Shown in pieces: positions 43,853 to 57,300 of a stretch of DNA of 64,000 bases (positions are counted from its first letter, which is position 1; each line of letters opens with the position of its first letter). This DNA comes from Marsupella aquatica (Eukaryota > Marchantiophyta). The DNA lies in NCBI GenBank assembly GCA_973895155.1, contig OZ316892.1:22878001-22942000 (forward strand). The letters run 5' to 3'. A model generated the notes under the pieces. The model was given only the letters and a program-made list of their open reading frames with translations. It made no database searches and was not told the origin of the DNA. Both the position numbers and the translations under genes were made by a program.

Positions 43853-44184
43853 ATGGCACCAGCAAGGCGACTAGCGAGTGGAGTTCTGGCCGCTCTCAAA
43901 TCCAGGAATGTAGCTTATGGGCTGGTACCTGTTCTTCATGATTCAACCATATCCAATTTTGGAGACAATAGAAGATGGATCAGTGGTCTAACCGAACCAG
44001 ACGTCAATATCAAGGCATTCACGAGTGGGGCATTGAGAGGCAATTCAACGGATGTAGCTATCATAGGAGGAGGAATAGTTGGACTTGCTGTAGCTCGAGA
44101 GATTGTGAATCGCTTCCCAAAAGCCACTGTGTGCATTGTGGAGAAGGAGAAGCATCTCGTTGAGCACCAAACTTCCCACAATAG
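43853..44184 (+). CDS. L-2-hydroxyglutarate dehydrogenase-like, first exon only
   Basis: The exon starts MAPARRLASGVLAALKSRN, a basic, Ser/Ala-rich presequence fitting a mitochondrial target signal. It continues to DVAIIGGGIVGLAVAREI, a GxGxxG FAD-binding motif, and CIVEKEKHLVEHQTSHN, matching the start of FAD-dependent L-2-hydroxyglutarate dehydrogenases, which oxidise L-2-hydroxyglutarate to 2-oxoglutarate in mitochondria. It ends at AATAG|GTATTA, a good donor in the position where the family continues with a SGVIHSGIYY-like segment. No such exon is found in the following 2.3 kb, up to the topoisomerase gene on the same strand, nor in 52669-54302. It may be a truncated copy, an orphan exon, or a gene with a very long intron. 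Confidence 0.7.
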
Positions 44185-45954
44185 GTATTATTGAACCTAC
44201 TTAGGTTTCGACTGCGTCTATTTGATCTTCTGGAATTTGCTCTCTTAACAAATAATTTCTCACCGATTCCATTCTACTTTAATTAGAAGATACTTTTATT
44301 GGAGGTGCGGCAATCTTGAACTCAAATGAAAATATTGAGCTGTCCCTCTCTTTGTATATTATCTTGGACGTCAATACAACATTCAGTATTTTAATAGACA
44401 AAAGAGAAAATGCTTCTTGTGGGATGAAATTTAAATTGAAGATCAAAGAGCCCTGGCACCTTCAGGTTTAGCTGGAGCGTTTTGACGCCATGCAACAACA
44501 AAAAATTGAGTTTTGTATTTGAGTTTTTTGGATATTGTTCAAATTTGTTTCATTAACTCCAAGACGTTGTTGAGATTGGTTTCTCTTAGAATATGATGTG
44601 TCTCTAGAACGGGTGTGATGGACTGAGTAGTACACAAAGATCAACTAAATTATGCGGGAAGCCGATTGTGCAACCAAATTTCCACATGGGGAGTCAAATT
44701 GTTGGTTTCTTTTTAAAAAGGATTGCCAAAATTGCAGCCCTTGCTATGGCTTCTAATTGTTGATCTAGTTTGTCCTTCAATTCTCGAGGGAATGAAGATT
44801 TCCAAGTTATATTATTGAGTTCTCACTCGTTAATTCCAGGACCCTGAGTGTTGTGCCATAAATTATTATGAACATGATTTCTTTCAACTACACAAGCCCT
44901 CAAGTAGTCCATGTTCCGGCACATGATTGGCAACACCAAACACTACACCGACAAGAATACCTTTCTCGTGCCATTGACTTGGATAAATTGAGCTGTTAAG
45001 ATTGATTTTGACAACAAAATTAGCAACTGAATGATGAACGGAATTGGAAATTGTCTTCAAGGAACAAATTTGTTTTCGTTCAAGAAATCCTTCTAGCATG
45101 AGCATTCATCAAGCCCATCATCAGGTAGAATTGATACTGCAAAATGATTTTAATGCCTTATAAATCTATTGCGAAAGTCCCTACTTCTCCCACTCCAATT
45201 TGATCTAAGAAGTTTGATCAAAGACACTGATCATTGACAAGTTTTTCCTCACCAATGTCACTTTTGAGCAAGGGAGTAATATATTAGACTAACTAGAGAA
45301 TTTTTGAACCCAAACAATCTCCCTTTATTGCCACTTAAATTGTCAAAATTGAGCTTGCTGCAATCATGGGCTCACCAGTCTATGTAGCAATTTGCGGTGG
45401 ATTGTCAGGTTTCCCCCGCCCCCCTCCCTCCCTCCCTCCCTCCCCCCCCAACCCAAAGGATTACCAAGGTCTGCTGGACCTGCTCTCTTTGGTGCATGTA
45501 AGTGCCAGAACGTTGATTATCACAAGGTTTCAGTCTGTGAACGGAGTTGGGACGAGCAATTATACACTACTTTGTGCTTCCAAGGTCTAGTGGTCAAGGC
45601 GTCCCCTGTAACCATTACTCAAGCGTGATGGTGGTGCCAGTCCGCATGTGGTGGATTTCAGGTCTAGGCATGCCCTGCCCAAAGTATGCCCAATTTAAAT
45701 GGACTATAACATGAGATAATGGCATCCGTTGTGGACATGCCTTATAAGGTTACCATCGGGGCCTTCACGGCTCAGCTTTAGGCTATGGGGTCTGCCTTTA
45801 GACCAAATTTCTCGAGATGATAACTTCCATGTCCTAGTTTCCTTGGTTAAAGAGTAGTCCCTAGATGAGTGGGACATTATCCATAAAGCATCATGTGTAC
45901 TCTTTGCAATAACTGATAAATTCTGTATAACAAATAGACACTGAACTGAACTGA
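44185..45954. other. Spacer after the L2HGDH exon
   Basis: No continuation of the L2HGDH gene was found. A minus-strand frame at 44884-45105 (with WHEKGILVGVVFGV) resembles a decayed coding fragment I cannot name. A CCCT/TCCC run lies at 45421-45449. Confidence 0.4.
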
Positions 45955-46190
45955 TCCCAATCCATAATTAACCAATAAACAAATCCTTAGTTCATCCTCA
46001 AACATGCGACTTTACTGAGCCTAATCCCGAATTAACCATAAACACGGGACTGTACTGAACGAATTAAGGATAAACACGGGACTGTACTGAACGAATTCAG
46101 GATAAACACGGACTGTACTGAGACTAATCCAGAATTAACCATAAACACGGGACTGTACTGAGCCTAATCCAGGACTAACCCACAAACGCG
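45955..46190. repeat. Short tandem repeats, ~37 bp units
   Basis: Four to five copies of AAACACGGGACTGTACTGA alternating with (A/C)GAATT or CTAATCC(A)GAATTAACC linkers, about 300 bp upstream of the topoisomerase start. Confidence 0.75.
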
Positions 46191-46488
46191 TGACCAGAGT
46201 TTGGCCGCGAAAACCGAAACTCGTGTCCAAACTCCAAACGTGAGAACTCGAGAAGTGAGACGAAACTCGTTAGAGAATCGGATTCGACTCTGTGGAATTG
46301 AGGAAATCATTTCGACGATTGGCGAAGCTCGCGTGTAATCACTTCTCTCTCGATGGATCCGCTGCGAGTCCAGAATTCGAGCTTTTTCGATTCGCAAACG
46401 ACGATCTAGCTCCGTGTGGTCGAGCTGCCCTTTTCGGATACGCGGTGCTCGAACGGAGCGAGAAATTAGGTCTACCGCTTTGGCAACG

Positions 46489-49400
46489 ATGGCGCCCGTT
46501 GTTCTCATGGTATGCGGCTCTCTTTCTCCATTGCTCATCGCTTTGACCTTTCGTGGGGCTCGTGTCTGTTTCTTAATTGTTTTTTTAATTTTTTTCGCAT
46601 TTGAGATCGTCCTCTTAGGGTTCGGGGTTCAGGGTTTAGGGGTTTAGGTGCTATTGCGGAGAATTAATTCTCGCCGAGGTATAAATTCAACAGATCATTC
46701 GCCGTGAACTTAGACAGCATGCTTCAAAAATCTGAACTACGTTGGAAATGCTAGTGGTGCTGCATTGAATTCTATCACGGTAATCTTGGCTCCAGAAGAT
46801 ATCTGGAAAACAAGCATAAGCTTATCAGAGGTGGAAGTCTACATGTTTGCTGGAAAGGCAAGATCTTGCCATGCCGAGGCTGCAAAATACCTACAGCCTT
46901 TTGAGATGTATATATTTGTTCCATTTCGCTGAGGGGTTATTAGTTTGACCCTGCTTAATTGTTTTATCTCGCATGTGTCTGCAACAGGTGGCTGAGAAGC
47001 CGAGCATTGCGCTTTCAATTGCTCAAACACTTTCGTCTCACCGGGTATTGTCAGCTTCCCTGTAAATTTTCCGGATACGTTTATATATGTGGCACTTAAT
47101 GCTGACTTATGCAATGTACTCGGCGAGTCTTGTGTATACCTTACCGGTGTTTAGTTTTAGGGAGGTAGAAGGCACAATTGGTTAATTCTGCACACATACG
47201 AATAACCTGACTATTGATCTGATCTATAGGAAAGTAAAATCAAACAATCACAAAGTTAATTCCTTGTGAGATTTAGTCAGCATTGCTTTGGATGATAATC
47301 TTACATCACTCCTATCATCTCAAGTCACTCCCGACCGACTGCTTTGTAGTTTTAGCGGTTCCCTCACTGAACCTGTACTTACTTAAAGGGATTTCTCATT
47401 GTTAAATTGTGGCCAGATGACAACAAGGAGATCGTTTCTAGAAGTCCATGAGTTTGATGGAACATTTAAGGGGACAACTGTGCGTTACAAAGTTACTTCG
47501 GTGATTGGTCATGTGTTAAGGTTACTCCTTACTTCGTATCTCTCGTGTAACTTTCTTCCTCTCATTGTAGTAGCGAGTGGTTTGGGGTCCCCTTGTAGTT
47601 CATCTTTATCAGACTAATGCCCAAACATTGTGGCCTCTCCGTCCAACTTCTCAGCTTGAGGGGCTCCCACTGATTTTCTGGGCTCAATGAAGACGACTCC
47701 ATAAAAATTCTTTCAACTACAGACGGAGGAACAGAAAATTGGCATTTCATGCTTCTTCTTCTAAGAATATGTATGATGTTTATCTAATATATTCAAGCTA
47801 GTGTCTATTTCAAAACCTAATGATTGCTTCTCACATTCATTCGCTTGGTTAATCCTTGTGCCAATGTGCAGCATTGACTTTCCTCCAAGGTATCAGAACT
47901 GGGATACCACAGACCCGTTGGATCTCTTTGAAGCTCCTACGATCAAGACAGAATCCAATCCCAAGGTATTTCGCTACGTGTCTGTACTCTGTACCAAAGA
48001 CTTTCTACTGCGTGGCTGGGGAGGGAATGATCGTACCAGGATCTTGGCGAATGGTTATCTTGCCGCTAGTGCATGATACAAAGTTTACAATGTTTTTACA
48101 AAGTACGATAACAGTTTTCTGCTTTGATGGCTGCTAGGCGCATGTTTGCAAGCATCTTCAGCAAGAAGGACGTGGCAGTGATTACCTTGTACTGTGGTTG
48201 GATTGTGATCGAGAAGGGGAGAATATATGCTTTGAAGGTGCTTGCTCTGAAATCGAAAACAGTCTGTCAGACTCTAATCCCATTTAGAAAATAGAACAAA
48301 ATTTTCCCCTTATTTGACGCCTTTCGGTTTGTTCCCATCTCGATGAATTGAGCGTGCCTGCTAAAGCTTTGCTCTGGACTCCATTGCTCTCCGGTAGAAT
48401 CTAATTATCTAGCATCATAGAGAACTCTAATGTCTTCAGTTGCAATTTCCTTCCTCTTACATTCTCCCTTGCCTCTGCAGTGATGGAGAGTGTCGTGCCA
48501 GCCATGAGAAGGGCTCATGGCCAACAAGTTTTCCGGGCACGGTTTTCTGCAATCAGTGAGAAAGATATTCGGACTGCCATGAACGGCCTGGTAGAACCGA
48601 ATCGAAATGAAGCATTAGCAGTTGATGCCCGTCAAGAAATTGATCTGAAAGTTGGAGTGGCATTTACCCGTTTTCAAACCCGCTATTTCCAAGGCAAATA
48701 TGGCAACCTTGACTCCAGTGTCATATCGTACGTCTAAATTTTGTTTCACCTTGTGCATCGTTGGGCAAGCAAAGTTTCAGAGGCACGAAAGTCTAAAGGA
48801 TTTTTTCAATTCGTTGGCTTTTGCTGTTAAATTCGGTTACTACTTGTGTTAACGAGTAGGGTTGATTAATTGCTTATCTTAAAATTTATACTGTCATGTC
48901 GAGTGTAACAAATTCATTTTTTGATTGCTCTCACAGCTGCCTCCATTTTTCTCCTCAGAAAATTTCATAAACAGAGGCAATCTCTACTGTATTTGCACAG
49001 TTTCACTCTCAGAACTGCATTGGTTTCCTTTTGTTCAGGTATGGACCATGCCAGACCCCCACACTTGGGTTTTGTGTAGAGCGCCACATCCATATCACCA
49101 CTTTCTCTCCAGAGCCGTTTTGGGTCGTCCGACCACACGTAACTAAGGGAGGACATCAATTGCAACTTGAATGGGATCGTGCCAGAGTCTTTGATCGTGA
49201 GGTCAGTAACAGTCTAATGATTTGTACGGGGTATAATGTGTGTCAATGCCCAAGTCAGTCACTCTATATTGCTCTTTCGTGTCCTTTGTCTAAGAGAGTT
49301 GCAGGCAAAGTGCACTGTATATGATGATTACATTTCTGCCTATCGGACGTACAAAAACATTGTTGCAGTTTGTGTCAAACTTGAAGTTATGATGTCTGAC

Positions 49401-52400
49401 AATAGTTTTCCCTGTAGAATTTTGACGAGTCATTGTTTTTGTATCAGGTGGGAATTATGTTCCAAAAGATGGTGATGGATGCTGGATCGTTGAAAGTGAC
49501 AGACATTAGCAAGAAGGAAGAGCGAAAAGTTCGTCCAAGTGGTCTGAACACAGTTGAAATGCTGAAGGTCTGTACCGTGATAACCTTGTGAATATATCGT
49601 GAGGGTTTCTTTTGGATTTTTCAATCAGAATTTGTAATTGTGCACTATGTTGAGGGTTTTATTATTGGCATCAGTGCAGGGATTTTGAATGGAGTTGACC
49701 CAAGTTGGAAACTCTTATCTGTGATGCAGGTTGCTTCTAGTGCTTTGAACATTGGGCCTCATCATACCATGCAAGTTGCTGAGCGGCTTTACACCCAAGG
49801 TTACATCAGGTGAAGCTTGCTCTATGCATATCGGACACAGACCCCAATGTATTATGTGTACACGTGCTTTATATGTTGCTTTGAACCTCCTCAAGGTAGT
49901 AAGCCTTGGTTTTTCATGATGTGTTGAAACAGTCTTGTCGCATTTAGAAAAGGATTTACGTGTTATGGTGACGAAAGGACCCCAGTTGACAAGGCCATGG
50001 TTGCTTTTCCAAACAGCTATCCACGCACAGAGAGCACAGCTTACCCATCAAGTTTTGATTTGCGAGGAACTCTAGGAATCCAACGGAATCATCCTATCTG
50101 GGGGGAGTATGCCGCCTCGCTACTGGCAAGTGGTCCTCACGCTCCCAAGTCAGGGGTTGACGCAGGTGACCACCCACCCATCACACCCATGCGGTGTGCC
50201 ACAGAAGCAGAGTTGGGAGGTGATGCTTGGAGGGTTTATGAATATGTTACACGACATTTTCTGGGCAGTGTGAGTCCAGATTGCAGATACAGCAGGTATA
50301 AGAAACTAGGCAATGTTTATAGGGAAAGTTCAAAGGCTGAGTTTTGAACTCATTTTTCCAATATGAAAGGGAATTTATCTTATACTAATCAATGAAAATG
50401 CTGATGCAAAATGTCTCTCACGAATATGACAGGACAAAGGTGATCCTTATGGCTGGGGGAGAAAGATTTTCAGTGAGTGGAAGAGCTGTTATTTCACCAG
50501 GGTTTACTGCTGCTATGCCATGGCTTGCTGTTACGGACGAGAGTTTACCTTCTTTCACAGCTGGGGAGTCGATGTCTCTCTCAGAAGTAGAGCTTTATCA
50601 GGTACTGTTGTGCTATGAAGTCCGTTGATTGCATGTGACGAGCATTGAAGTTGCTCTACGATAAGGGCTGACAGGCTATTACGTTTGCGGCTTTTTCAGG
50701 GACGGACATCACCTCCAAACTATCTTACAGAGAGTGAACTCATCTCACTAATGGAAAAGCACGGAATTGGGACAGATGCATCCATTCCTGTACACATCAA
50801 CAATATTTGCGAGCGAAACTATGCACAGGTTCGAACTTTCTATATAATTAGGTTGATGTTCGAACCAATGCTATGTCCTATGTTGTTGATCAATTGATGT
50901 GTTTCTCGTTTGTATCGCAGATTGTCAGCTTCCCTCTATCTCATTGTCACGTATGAACTGTCTCGATGGATTTATAATTCTACGTGCTTGGTGTCTAACA
51001 GGTGCAAGCAGGGAGACGCGTTGTACCCACAGCCCTCGGTATAACTCTAGTGAGAGGGTATCAGTACATTGATGTAGATCTATGTTTACCAGACATAAGG
51101 AGTTTCATTGAGCAACAGATCACACTGATTGCCAAGGGTCTAGCAGATCATGCAGCTGTTGTTCAGCATTCTCTTCAAGAGTTTTCCGCTAAGTTCAAGT
51201 ACTTTGTTTCTCAGGTAAGTACAGAATTGTTTTCCAAGTTGCAGCCCGCGTTGTCTACAAGAAAAGAGAATGCAACTCACAGGCTATCAATATGTGAATA
51301 AAAGCACAGACACATAGTGAGGGGAGTTTGGTCTATTGCTAATGACGCCTCATATGAAGGTCACATTACAGTTCTGATAGAGTACCACTCGCTGCAACTG
51401 CCTCTGAATAAGTTCCTGGCAGTCAACGTGCAAACTCAGAATTCGTACGAGAAAGCCACATGCAACCTGCTAATCCTGGGTTACATGTTGGATTGGCAGA
51501 TTGGCCGAATGGATTCCTTATTTGAAGCACAATTCTCCCCCCTTGCAGAGTCTGGTCGTCCACTTAGTAAGTGTGGCAAATGTGTTCGATACATGAAATA
51601 TATCTCCATGCGACCTTCAAGGCTTTATTGCTCTGCTTGTGAAGAAGTTTACTCTCTTCCTCAAAACGGATCAATCAAGGTATGTACACCAAGATTTTCC
51701 CACATTATTGCACTTTTAACGGGGAGCTGAATCGTTCTTTTCTATAAGTTGGGGATTTGAACATTCTGTTGATTGGAAATTGTTTTTGCAAACTTGAACG
51801 AGATTGTTTTTAGAGGGATACTTGGTGAGGGCAATATGGCATAAGCATTGCTGCTCCGATCATGGAATATAAGCTATTGACATCAGGAAAACAATAGGCC
51901 TGAAATCTAGCCGCAATACTAGTAATTAAATTGCTCCGATGTCACTTCCCTGTTAATAAAGTAAATGTCGCTTTGTAAGTTTCCTGCCTCACCGATAACA
52001 ATGTGACCGGTTGTTATGTGCAGCTTTACAAGGAGCTTACTTGTCCTTTAGATAACTTCGAGCTAGTTCTGTTCTCTTTGGCTGGGCCAGATGGGAAGTC
52101 CTATCCTCTTTGTCCGTATTGCTACAATCATCCTCCATTCGAAGGTGCTGGGAAGCTGTTTGGAGGAATTGGTGCAGGAGGCAAGGAGCCTGGAAAGGGT
52201 GGCGGAGGCATGCCTTGTACTCTGTGTCCCCACCCCACATGTTCTCATTCAATGGCGAAGAAAGGGGTTTGTGCTTGTCCGGAGTGTGAAGGAACTCTGG
52301 TCCTCGATCCAGTGAGTGCCCCGAAGTGGAGGCTTGATTGTAACAAGTGTAGCTGTCTAGTGTATCTTCCTCAAAATGCACATCGAATATCAACCACTGA

Positions 52401-52668
52401 TGAGAGATGTGAAGAGTGTGGATCAATTATTCTAGATGTGGACTTCAACAAGAACACGACACCTCTTCCAAATGGAGCCACGTTGCATAAAGCATGTATT
52501 ATTTGTGATGATCTCCTTCACTCCCTGATTGAGATGAAGCATGGGAAATCCTTCTTCAAGAGGGCAGGACGAGGCAGGGGAAGAGGAAGAGGCAGAGGTA
52601 GGGGAAGAGGCCGCAGCCGAGGGAGAGGTCGGGGAGAAGACCCGCGAATGAGTTTCCGTGATTTTTAG
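46489..52668 (+). CDS. TOP3B: DNA topoisomerase 3-beta (type IA), 866 aa, 15 exons
   Basis: Type IA topoisomerase that passes single strands of DNA, and in animals also RNA, via a 5'-phosphotyrosine link. Exons: 46489-46509, 46988-47044, 47417-47520, 47872-47965, 48138-48237, 48481-48727, 49039-49201, 49448-49567, 49730-49809, 50017-50295, 50433-50601, 50700-50828, 51002-51214, 51500-51679 and 52024-52668; all join in frame and total 2601 bp with stop. TOPRIM motifs are VAEKPS (8-13) and WLDCDREGE (D114, D116, E118). The active tyrosine is Y330 in [22 protein letters not shown] and [15 protein letters not shown] are family hallmarks. The C-terminus has four CxxC zinc-finger pairs and a run of Gly-Arg repeats before SFRDF, as in TOP3B rather than TOP3A. 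The gene looks intact. Intron 1 holds plant telomere-like TTAGGG words. Confidence 0.95.
46614..46650 (+). repeat. Interstitial telomere-like motif in TOP3B intron 1
   Basis: TTAGGGTTCGGGGTTCAGGG followed by TTTAGGGGTTTAGG resembles degenerate plant telomere repeats (TTTAGGG). Such telo-boxes are known near the 5' ends of plant genes expressed in dividing cells. Confidence 0.5.
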
Positions 52669-54302
52669 GATGTTGGCCGTAATCTGAATCATAAAGATCT
52701 TTCAGCCTTGGAGCGATGATCTGTACGCTGGGGGCTTGGAAAGCCCACCAACAAATTGAGCAGCAGCTGGTGCTTGAGTGGATAAAGAGGTGGGAGATCA
52801 GGTTTTGCCAATGTGTATCGGGGTCTCGAAGAGAAGAATGTCAAAAAACGATTCCACACGTGGAAGACATCAACTTTGATCTCCAAGAAGTATATGGCCC
52901 TTGTTTCGGGCCCAAATTCCCATGCCAGCGTCCAGTTAATTTCCGATAGTGACACTGTTGTGAGATGTTCACCTCGATGGACTGTGCATTGAACTCATGG
53001 ACATACTGGAGATATTTTCGGGGTTTTGTGTCCATGGTTATTTCCTTGCGCAGTCGCTGCAGAATAGGTGTTTTGATTTATGGTTCCACGAACTTATAAT
53101 TTGTTGAGGTGAAGGCACCACGATTTGTTCAAGCAATAATGAGTGCCAATGATTGTTGCCTCGACTCATTTTTTTCACCAGATGACGTCTCTTTTTGCAC
53201 GATGATTTTGCGCTATAGTTACAACAGGCACTGATGCTGAGTCGATGTCATGTTGATCAGTAAGTGTCCTGAGGGTAAGGTCAAAATAGTAGTCGTTTAG
53301 AGAAGTAAAATGTTGAGATTTTGAGATACAGGGAAAACTTTTCTTCCTTCCGTAATGAAGAACGGAACACATCCCCAGCTTAGACGGTCGGTATGACTTC
53401 ATACAAATATTCCTCAAGACAAGTTCATAGACACGTCCCCAGCAGCGGTTTAGCTGAAGTATCTACTTCGTGATAGGTTTCTCGACAGATGCCAAATCCA
53501 TTTTGTTGTCTGTTAATCAAGATTGGCAGTTGAGATTTGCACCGTCTACCCCAATTATGTGAAAAGGGTTACAGCCTAATTGACGGCTGCAAACTCTTTG
53601 GCAGCGGACCTGGGATTTCAATGCAGCAGACTTGGGGAGGTTAGTGCATGATCGTCTGAGCTTTTACATTACACCTGTCTTTCCTTTTCAGTACCCAATT
53701 GAAGTCATTGAAGTCCTCAATTCCTTCAGCATGATTCCTTGTGGATCACGGACTGCAGGTCCTTCAACGGAGGGAGAAACCATCTTCCACACTAGCTGTG
53801 TTTGTTTTCAGTATCCAGATTTAAGTCATTGAAGTTCTGAAATCCCTTCAACAATATTCCTTGTGGATCACGGGTCCAGCTCGTGTGAAGGAGAAATTTG
53901 AATGGTCTCAAACTTTTCTTCCTCGACTCTAAGAAATGGATTTTAGATTCCCGGCACGTCAACTTTCATCCCCCAAAAAGCAGAGATCGGTAGAAAGCAC
54001 CAACGGTTGAATATCATATACAAGGTGGTCGGTAAGTACTGTACATTTTCTCAGTTGTGACTGTCGAAATTATCTCCCTAATCTATTTCATAATGGATCG
54101 CATCTTCACCGACCTTCGACTCTGAAAATCGACTGCTTATCTCCAAAGGAATCAATCCAACGCTCCCGACCATTAAATCTGCTTACTGAGGACCATAAAT
54201 TCCCAATCAATGGTAAATCCGGCCTCGGAATGATAGGGACTAGCAGTAACTAAATTGGACGCATATCCCATACACTAAGGCGTATTGATCCCCCTTTCTG
54301 TC
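52669..54302. other. Convergent intergenic region between TOP3B and pectinesterase
   Basis: It contains the 3' regions of two convergent genes. A diverged direct repeat is present: TTTTCAGTAYCCA...AAGTCATTGAAGT...ATTCCTTGTGGATCACGG at 53685-53750 and again at 53806-53873. No other gene supported. Confidence 0.5.
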
Positions 54303-57300
54303 TTAATATTGGAGTCCTGCCTCAGGGAGCCAAGAGTAGCCATCGACGAAGTTGATAGTTTGGAAGGGTGCCGCTTGAGACTTCGAGAGTTCGCGAGAGT
54401 AACTCACACGCCCCTGTGAGGTTGCACCCGGTCCATAGTTTTTGTACTCTCCGTAGAAGACAGTCCTGTAGCGGACAAATATGTTAGCCTCATTTTCACT
54501 TCTGATTGAAACAATGTTGAAACAATGTTACTTAGTACAATGTTGGACAGGGAGGTGTCTTGGAGAATCGTAAAGCACTGAGAATTGTGCAGGGGTGCTA
54601 ATTGAGATACGGCAGAAGGTGAGCAACGGAGAGTCATCATGATGATTGATAGACAAGAAGACAGTCCTGTACTGGAAAGAAATTTCAGCTTCATTTTCTC
54701 TTCTGATTGGAACAATGTTAAAAGACAATGATGAAACAACGTTACGGATTTCAGTGTTGAACTGGGATGTGTCTCGAAAAATCGTGAAGCACAGAGAATG
54801 GTACAGGTGGGCTAACTGAGATACAGCAGACTGGAAGGTGAACAAACACGCAGTCATCATGATGATTGATAGACAAGACGACAGTCCTGTACCGGAAAGA
54901 TATTCAGCTTCATTTTCTCTTCTGATTGGAACGGTGTCAAAAGCAATGTTGAAACAACGTTATTGAGTTGAACAGGATGTGTCTTGGAGAATCGTAAAGC
55001 ACTGAGAATTACGCAGGTGGCTAATTGCGCGCAGTAAGAGATCAGCCACAGCTCAAAATACAGTCATCATGATGATTGATCGACAAGGAGACGGTCCTGA
55101 ACCGGAAAGAAATTTCAGCTTCATTTTCTCGTCTGATTGGAACAAGGTTAAAAGCCAATGTTGAGAGAATGTTACGGAGTATAATGTTGGACAGAGATGT
55201 GTCTTGGAGAATCGGAGAGCACTGAGAATTGTGCAGAGGGGCTAATTGAGATACACCAGACTAGAAGGTGAGCAAACACAGTCATTATGATAATTGATAG
55301 AAAAGCTTTGCAAATTAATGGAGAAGGGACAAATATTTGATTCGATGCAATGGAGAAAGAGCTTACTTATCACGCTTGGGATCGTTCCAATCCTGCCAGC
55401 CGGACGGAATGACAAGTTTTGCCAAATATGTGGAGGAGAACACCGTGCGCGAAGCACGACCCCAAGCACGACCCAAGTAGACATATCCTGATCCCATCAC
55501 CTTGCAATCCACGAAGGAAAAGCCGGTTGTCTCGCTCTTCGTCGCCCTCTTCTGGGCAGTCACAGACCCAACTTTCACGGGTATCACTTCCAGTGTGGAG
55601 TTCTGCAGTATCAAAAACCGATGATTGCAATGCTAGTCAGTTCAGTTTTCAGTAGATTCATACGATCGCTCACTGATTCAAAGCAGCATCTGAAATAAGG
55701 TCCATCTTGTCTTCCAGTGCTTCTTCAGATGTGTCGTTGATCATGACTGTGAGGAGTATGTATCGCATCACCCAACCAATGCCCGAAATCGGAGAAGATG
55801 GAATTATTCAAGGACAATTTTGTGACGATAGTTGGTCGCACTGCATGTCAGGGGAGTGCCTCATCGCATTTCCATGCTTTTCACATGCATTAGAAAGTAG
55901 CAGTTCTATAAATACCCTGTCGTCGATCAAAGTCGGGAAACAGAGTCATGCTAGAAAGGCTTGATTCAGGGTGTTTCGACTTCATGTTCTGAGAGCTGTC
56001 CCGAATCGGAATTCATATCAGTGCTGTTCAATGTATCATTCTAATGTAACTTTGCTGTCGATCATTCTAATGTAACTTTGCTGAACGGTAGAGAGTGGAA
56101 GGGAAAAGTCGCTCATCGCGTGTCTACTTACGGTGTAGTAAGATTGGCCATTCCCATAGATGAAGTCGATGGAGCCCTGGATGTAACAGTCTTGGAAGTA
56201 GTGGCGTCCTGCTTTATCATACAGCGTATCTTGAAACCCGTAGAAACGCACTCTCAAAAAGGCGGCCATGTCCCCAGTTACAGCCAACGCCGTCGCCTGC
56301 TTTCCAACTGATCCTGACTTGGGCGCAGGCGATGTGTTCTGCACGTTGATCGAGAGCAAGGGTGTTTCACTATTTTGACAATTAGAGCGATGACAATATT
56401 CAGGACTTGCTCATGGGCCAACTTCACCACGTCTAACACGATTGTAATTGATTACTTAGGCTGGAGCTCTTCATACAGTTGTGGGCTTGTCAATAAACTC
56501 TAAGAAAACAAGCGAAGTGCATTGGACTGGCTTACAAACCGGGAAATTAAAGCTGAGAAGCTTAGAAGTTGAGTGCTTTAGGTGGAGCTCATGATGTTTT
56601 CTAGATGATCTTGGGCTTGTCAATGAGTGCTAAGAAACCAAGACCAATACACCAACCTCGAGACCTCGTACACATATCGAGAACTATGATAAGTTTTGAA
56701 GGAAGCTGTTGCGAAGAGGCACATGATGGGAAGGAGATCAGAGGGTGAGTCAGCACTACAAACCACGAACGAAATGTCCACGGCAGTGAAGTGATCAGCA
56801 TGGATTATAGCAGCAGCGTCAGCGACGTCGCTGCCGGATTGAGCCAGGTCCTCCTTCCACGAGATCTTCGTCTTCCCTTGCCCAGAGCCTTGCAGCGTCA
56901 CGTATGGTTTGTCTTGCGGGATAACGATTTGCTCGCTGCATCGGTTCAACAAAAGCAATACTAGTAAGTATTCGATTAGGATCCTTATTGATCATTATTC
57001 CCTTGGGAAAAACTCAAGCCTGAAATCTACCAATCATCCACTGGGCTCGAAAAATTGTTAAAATATAAGTTATCGTCCTACGATCGTGACAAAGCTTGCG
57101 AAACGTCTCCAAGGACCATCCCTGCCAGTTAACAGGACATTCTTCCGTCGGAAAACGTTTGACTGACTTGGTCGTCTTCGCTCAAAGTCGAGTTAGACGT
57201 ATTTTGTACCCAATGTCAAAAGCTACATTTCACGTGCAAGACTGTGATACATAGGATGATCTTATGATGTGGCCAAAGGTTGAAAGCTGTCTACGAGTGT

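Noticed and set aside
45584-45601. GGTCTAGTGGTCAAGGCG, like a tRNA A box
   Set aside because: No matching B box or acceptor stem at tRNA spacing; at most a remnant of another SINE.
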